A DNA stretch of 64,000 nucleotides from Paenibacillus dokdonensis (GTDB lineage: Bacteria; Bacillota; Bacilli; Paenibacillales; Paenibacillaceae): positions 452,501 through 516,500 of the forward strand of contig NZ_STGQ01000003.1 in the NCBI RefSeq assembly GCF_004916975.1, written 5' to 3'. Both the position numbers and the translations under genes were made by a program. Under the pieces are notes generated by a model, which was not told the DNA's origin, made no database searches, and saw only the letters and a program-made list of their open reading frames with translations. Numbering within the stretch: the first letter of the stretch is position 1; each line of letters opens with the position of its first letter. Shown piece after piece: positions 61,424 through 64,000 of the stretch.

Positions 61424-61768
61424 GTGACAACAACGAAAAAAGCCAGCAGCTATATCCCGAAAAACCCGGATTTCATCGAATGTAATATTGAAAAAACGCT
61501 GGATGTGCTTGGCGGCAAATGGGCTTTTCTCGTTATCCGTGAATTATTTGGCGGCACCCTTCGCTTCGGTGAACTGCAACGCCGGATTTCGAGTGTAAGT
61601 CCCCGGGCTTTAACCAGTACACTGCGCCACCTCGAAGAAAATGGGGTGCTTGAACGTGAGGTTTTCCCGACCGTTCCTGTGACTGTAGAGTATACACTGA
61701 CGCCAAAGGGCCAGGATTTACACGTGATATGTCATGAAATGAAGCTATGGGCGGCGCGGTGGACGTAA
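61424..61768 (+). CDS. HxlR/DUF24-family winged-helix regulator
   Basis: A 114-residue MarR-like regulator of the HxlR family. IEKTLDVLGGKWAFLVIRELFGGTLRFGEL is the family core, and ISSVSPRALTSTLRHLEENGVLERE is the recognition helix and wing. Cys20, just before the core, is in the position used for redox sensing in YodB, CatR and HypR. It starts with GTG, with GGAGGTGG upstream. It is divergent from the aldo/keto reductase and probably controls that gene and itself through the palindromes between them. A run of nine T follows the gene, without a clear stem. Confidence 0.92.
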   Translation: MTTTKKASSYIPKNPDFIECNIEKTLDVLGGKWAFLVIRELFGGTLRFGELQRRISSVSPRALTSTLRHLEENGVLEREVFPTVPVTVEYTLTPKGQDLHVICHEMKLWAARWT

Positions 61769-61840
61769 GATGTCTGCCCCCGCTTTTTTTTTAGGATCAC
61801 ATCATTACTAGCATTTCACCGATTCGATCTCTACTTACTA

Positions 61841-63112
61841 TTAGTTCGCCAAAATTTGGTTCAGCCTCTTCTCCAGCGCTGCCAACCCTTCCTCAGGCTT
61901 GATCCCTTTCTGCACGATGTTCTGCAGATCCTCGGAGATGGTGGTGAAGAGCGCCGCGTATTTATCTGTTTTGGGTGCGAATTTAACATGATCACGCGAT
62001 GCTATAAACAGCTTACGGTACGGCAGTTCTTGGTAGGCGCTGCTCTTTGCGACCTCATGATTGGCTGGAACATGCCCCGCCTCTCCCCAGATGACTCCGC
62101 CCTCCTCAGAGAAATACCTCATGAAATCCATTGCAGCCAGCTGCTTTGGCTCCGTGACGTAGGCCGGGATGACTAGCGTATGCGAGCTACCCCAGTGAAC
62201 CGGACTGCCGAAGATCGGCGGTATTGGCATAATGCCTACATGCAGCGCCGGATTGCCGAGATGATGCCCGGCTTCCCATACGCCGCCAATCCATAACCCT
62301 GCCTTACCTTGATCAAAGGAATCCCACGGCGTTTGATCATTCAGGTCGCTGAGTCCGCTTGCAAACAACTGCTGATAGAACGCGAGAACCGATATGGCCT
62401 TTTCATTATGTATCGCTGCTCTTTTCATGTCCGGACTCAGCAGCTCACCGCCAGCCTCATAGTACAAATCCAGAAATGATTCCTGAAAATAAGGCGTATT
62501 CACCGCCATCGGCTGCACACCGGGAACCCTTGCATGAATTTGTTTCAGGAATGCGGTAAATCCATCCGGCGTGGCTGATTCCAGCTTCGGTGTTCCATCT
62601 TCATGTAACAGTCCGGCCTTTTTCAGAATGTCTTTATTGTAAAAAAGCATGTGAAAATGCGTATCCAAAGGCACTGCATAATCATTCCCGTTATAGATCA
62701 CGCCCTGCCGGTTCGATGACTCAATCTCGTCAAAATCAAACCCCGCTTGCTTCGCCAATGAATCCAGCCCGGTAATTTGCTTGGCTTTAATAAAAGGAGA
62801 TAACCGGTCCACATGGACAACGGCCACATCCGGCCCTTTTCCCAGCGAAAGTGCGGTACTAAGCCTGGCATAATACTCATTGGACTCGAGCCGAAGCTGC
62901 TTCACAAACACTTTGCTCTGCGAGGTGTTATAATCCCGAATGATCCGCTCCACAAAATCCCCTTCCCCGCCGCCAAAGGGATTCCAAAAGGACAGCTCCA
63001 CGGATGCCGGTTCTGCCGTGTTCATTTTACTTTCATAAGAGTCATCCGCACACCCAGAGAACAGCAGCATGCACACCATGACAAATGGCATGAACGGGCC
63101 CTTGCTTTTCAT
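61841..63112 (-). CDS. Extracellular sugar-binding lipoprotein (SBP family 1)
   Basis: A 423-residue lipoprotein. The signal peptide MKSKGPFMPFVMVCMLLFSGC ends in a lipobox with Cys at about residue 21. The mature part has SVELSFWNPFGGGEGDFVERI, LGKGPDVAVVHVDRLSPF and a PFDQGKAGLWIGGVWEAGH-like central region. ATG 63112 has GGAG close upstream; the longer frame covers an unrelated leader. No permease genes follow it. It lies just downstream of a YesN-type regulator with a cre site between, so it may be part of a sugar-sensing unit or serve permeases encoded elsewhere. Confidence 0.9.
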   Translation of the reverse strand: MKSKGPFMPFVMVCMLLFSGCADDSYESKMNTAEPASVELSFWNPFGGGEGDFVERIIRDYNTSQSKVFVKQLRLESNEYYARLSTALSLGKGPDVAVVHVDRLSPFIKAKQITGLDSLAKQAGFDFDEIESSNRQGVIYNGNDYAVPLDTHFHMLFYNKDILKKAGLLHEDGTPKLESATPDGFTAFLKQIHARVPGVQPMAVNTPYFQESFLDLYYEAGGELLSPDMKRAAIHNEKAISVLAFYQQLFASGLSDLNDQTPWDSFDQGKAGLWIGGVWEAGHHLGNPALHVGIMPIPPIFGSPVHWGSSHTLVIPAYVTEPKQLAAMDFMRYFSEEGGVIWGEAGHVPANHEVAKSSAYQELPYRKLFIASRDHVKFAPKTDKYAALFTTISEDLQNIVQKGIKPEEGLAALEKRLNQILAN

Positions 63113-63153
63113 TTTACTCCACTCCCCCACACAAGCCTTCTGTCGCCGACATT

Positions 63154-63167
63154 CGTAAGCGTTTACA
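63154..63167. promoter_or_regulatory. cre-like site upstream of the binding lipoprotein gene
   Basis: On the minus strand TGTAAACGCTTACG matches 13 of 14 positions of the cre consensus, differing at the last base. It lies between the regulator stop codon and the lipoprotein start. Confidence 0.55.
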
Positions 63168-63192
63168 GATGTTCCCACCCGGAGCTCTATTA

Positions 63193-64000
63193 TCACTTCT
63201 CCCGCATGAGGTGACGATATTCCGACGGAGATACGCCCGTAATCTTCTTGAATACTTTTGAAAAATACTTTGGATCCTGTATACCGACCAAGCTGCCGAC
63301 ATCTCCCGCTTTGAGATCCCCCGTAAGCAATGTTTTGGCTTTATCAATGCGGATCCGCGTAAGATATTCCAGGAAGCTTTCGCCCACTTCCTTTTTGAAC
63401 AAGTTCGCAAAGTAATTCTTGCTTAAATGCACCAGGGTGCTGATCGATTGCAGTGATATCTCCTGGTGGTAATACTGCTGGATGTACTGGGTTGCTTTGA
63501 TAATACTATTGCGGTCGCTGTTGTACATCAGAATCAGATGCTGAACCAGGGCATCAAACGCCTGTATGAACCAGATGCGGTTCTGCTCCAGGGTCTCCAG
63601 CCTGGATAACTCATCGAAATACTGCTTCTTCAGCTCCAGCACCTGCTGGGCATCCGTGGATACATCCGGCCACAAGGTCGTTAATATCATCAGCAGCTCA
63701 AGTGAAATGATCTGCACCAAGTCCACGTCGCGGCGGGCCGCGAGCTGTTTAAACAGCTCCTCGAGGTACTCCGTCAATTCTTTGGACTGAAAAGCATAAA
63801 CCATGGACTGGATCTGATGGCTGCTGATCCGCAGATGCTCCACCTTCGCTGCAGGCATATTCATATCGTCGGTTCCATAGATGATGGCATGTCCGCATCC
63901 CAGAAACATTTTCTGCTTCTCTGCCTTGACCGCTTGGGCATAGGCCTCCTTAACGTCGGTCCATTCCCGGATGCGGCTGCTGATGCCGATCTTTACCAGC
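63193..64000 (-). CDS. YesN-type AraC response regulator, 5' end cut by window edge
   Basis: The frame is open to the right edge, so the start lies outside. About 268 residues are visible. The first (VKIGISSRIREWTDVKEAYAQA, then MFLGCGHAIIYG) match the middle domain common in YesN proteins. The C-terminus is a complete AraC DNA-binding domain (LQSISTLVHLSKNYFANLFKK and DVGSLVGIQDPKYFSKVFKK). The receiver domain would be encoded beyond the window. It probably regulates the lipoprotein gene directly downstream. Confidence 0.9.
   Translation of the reverse strand, partial: LVKIGISSRIREWTDVKEAYAQAVKAEKQKMFLGCGHAIIYGTDDMNMPAAKVEHLRISSHQIQSMVYAFQSKELTEYLEELFKQLAARRDVDLVQIISLELLMILTTLWPDVSTDAQQVLELKKQYFDELSRLETLEQNRIWFIQAFDALVQHLILMYNSDRNSIIKATQYIQQYYHQEISLQSISTLVHLSKNYFANLFKKEVGESFLEYLTRIRIDKAKTLLTGDLKAGDVGSLVGIQDPKYFSKVFKKITGVSPSEYRHLMREK

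Noticed and set aside
61769..61840. T9 run after the HxlR gene as a terminator
   Set aside because: No convincing stem precedes the T run.
1..64000. CRISPR arrays, insertion sequences, prophage, tRNA or rRNA genes
   Set aside because: No regularly spaced repeats, transposase or integrase motifs, cloverleaf-like sequences or rRNA segments were seen while reading; a covariance-model and repeat search would be needed to exclude them fully.

Overview
The window looks like chromosomal DNA of a Paenibacillus-type member of the Bacillota. The sequence evidence is strong AGGAGG-like ribosome sites with ATG/TTG/GTG starts, roughly even base composition, repeated clusters of a CUT1 sugar ABC transporter with a YesM/YesN-type two-component system, a Bce-type antimicrobial-peptide module, several CcpA (cre)-like sites and a perfect CIRCE element. 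No rRNA, tRNA, CRISPR array, transposase or prophage gene was recognised. The genus is an inference from gene content.

Layout. 1-2.8 kb: end of an Rrf2-type regulator, then a TetR regulator divergent from an oleate hydratase. 2.9-8.2 kb: an AraC regulator divergent from a four-gene operon of three Gfo/Idh/MocA oxidoreductases and a TIM-barrel sugar isomerase/epimerase. 8.3-9.7 kb: a stand-alone NifU N-terminal-like protein and an SGNH hydrolase. 9.8-14.6 kb: glgC-glgD-glgP, without glgA or glgB. 15.1-28.3 kb: one minus-strand carbohydrate locus with YesM/YesN sensor pair, binding lipoprotein, two permeases, GH2 beta-galactosidase, SDR dehydrogenase and a divergent pair resembling the two halves of glycine decarboxylase (GcvPA/GcvPB). 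A perfect cre consensus lies upstream. 28.4-32.1 kb: an (alpha/alpha)6 glycoside hydrolase, a phytanoyl-CoA-dioxygenase-like oxygenase and an AraC regulator. 32.3-35.6 kb: a SEC-C protein and htpG with a CIRCE operator.

35.9-43.1 kb: a putative sulfated-sugar locus (sulfatase, binding lipoprotein, two permeases, membrane-anchored AraC regulator). 43.5-50.7 kb: a third lipoprotein/permease/permease set divergent from another YesN/YesM pair. 50.7-55.7 kb: a BceRSAB-like module followed by a 65-residue membrane protein. 55.8-64 kb: a sugar-lactone oxidase overlapping an alanine-racemase-fold enzyme, a DUF3298-like protein, an NAD epimerase, an aldo/keto reductase divergent from an HxlR/DUF24 regulator, and a binding lipoprotein next to a YesN-type regulator cut by the window edge.

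The whole is mainly glycan sensing, uptake and breakdown, with storage (glycogen), stress (HtpG, HxlR) and envelope defence (Bce) genes between. The most promising candidate for something undescribed is the beta-galactosidase operon ending in the GcvPA/GcvPB-like pair. Both proteins have lost several glycine-decarboxylase signature motifs and no gcvT or gcvH lies nearby. Second is the three-oxidoreductase plus isomerase operon, which has the composition expected of an oxidoreductive sugar-processing pathway.
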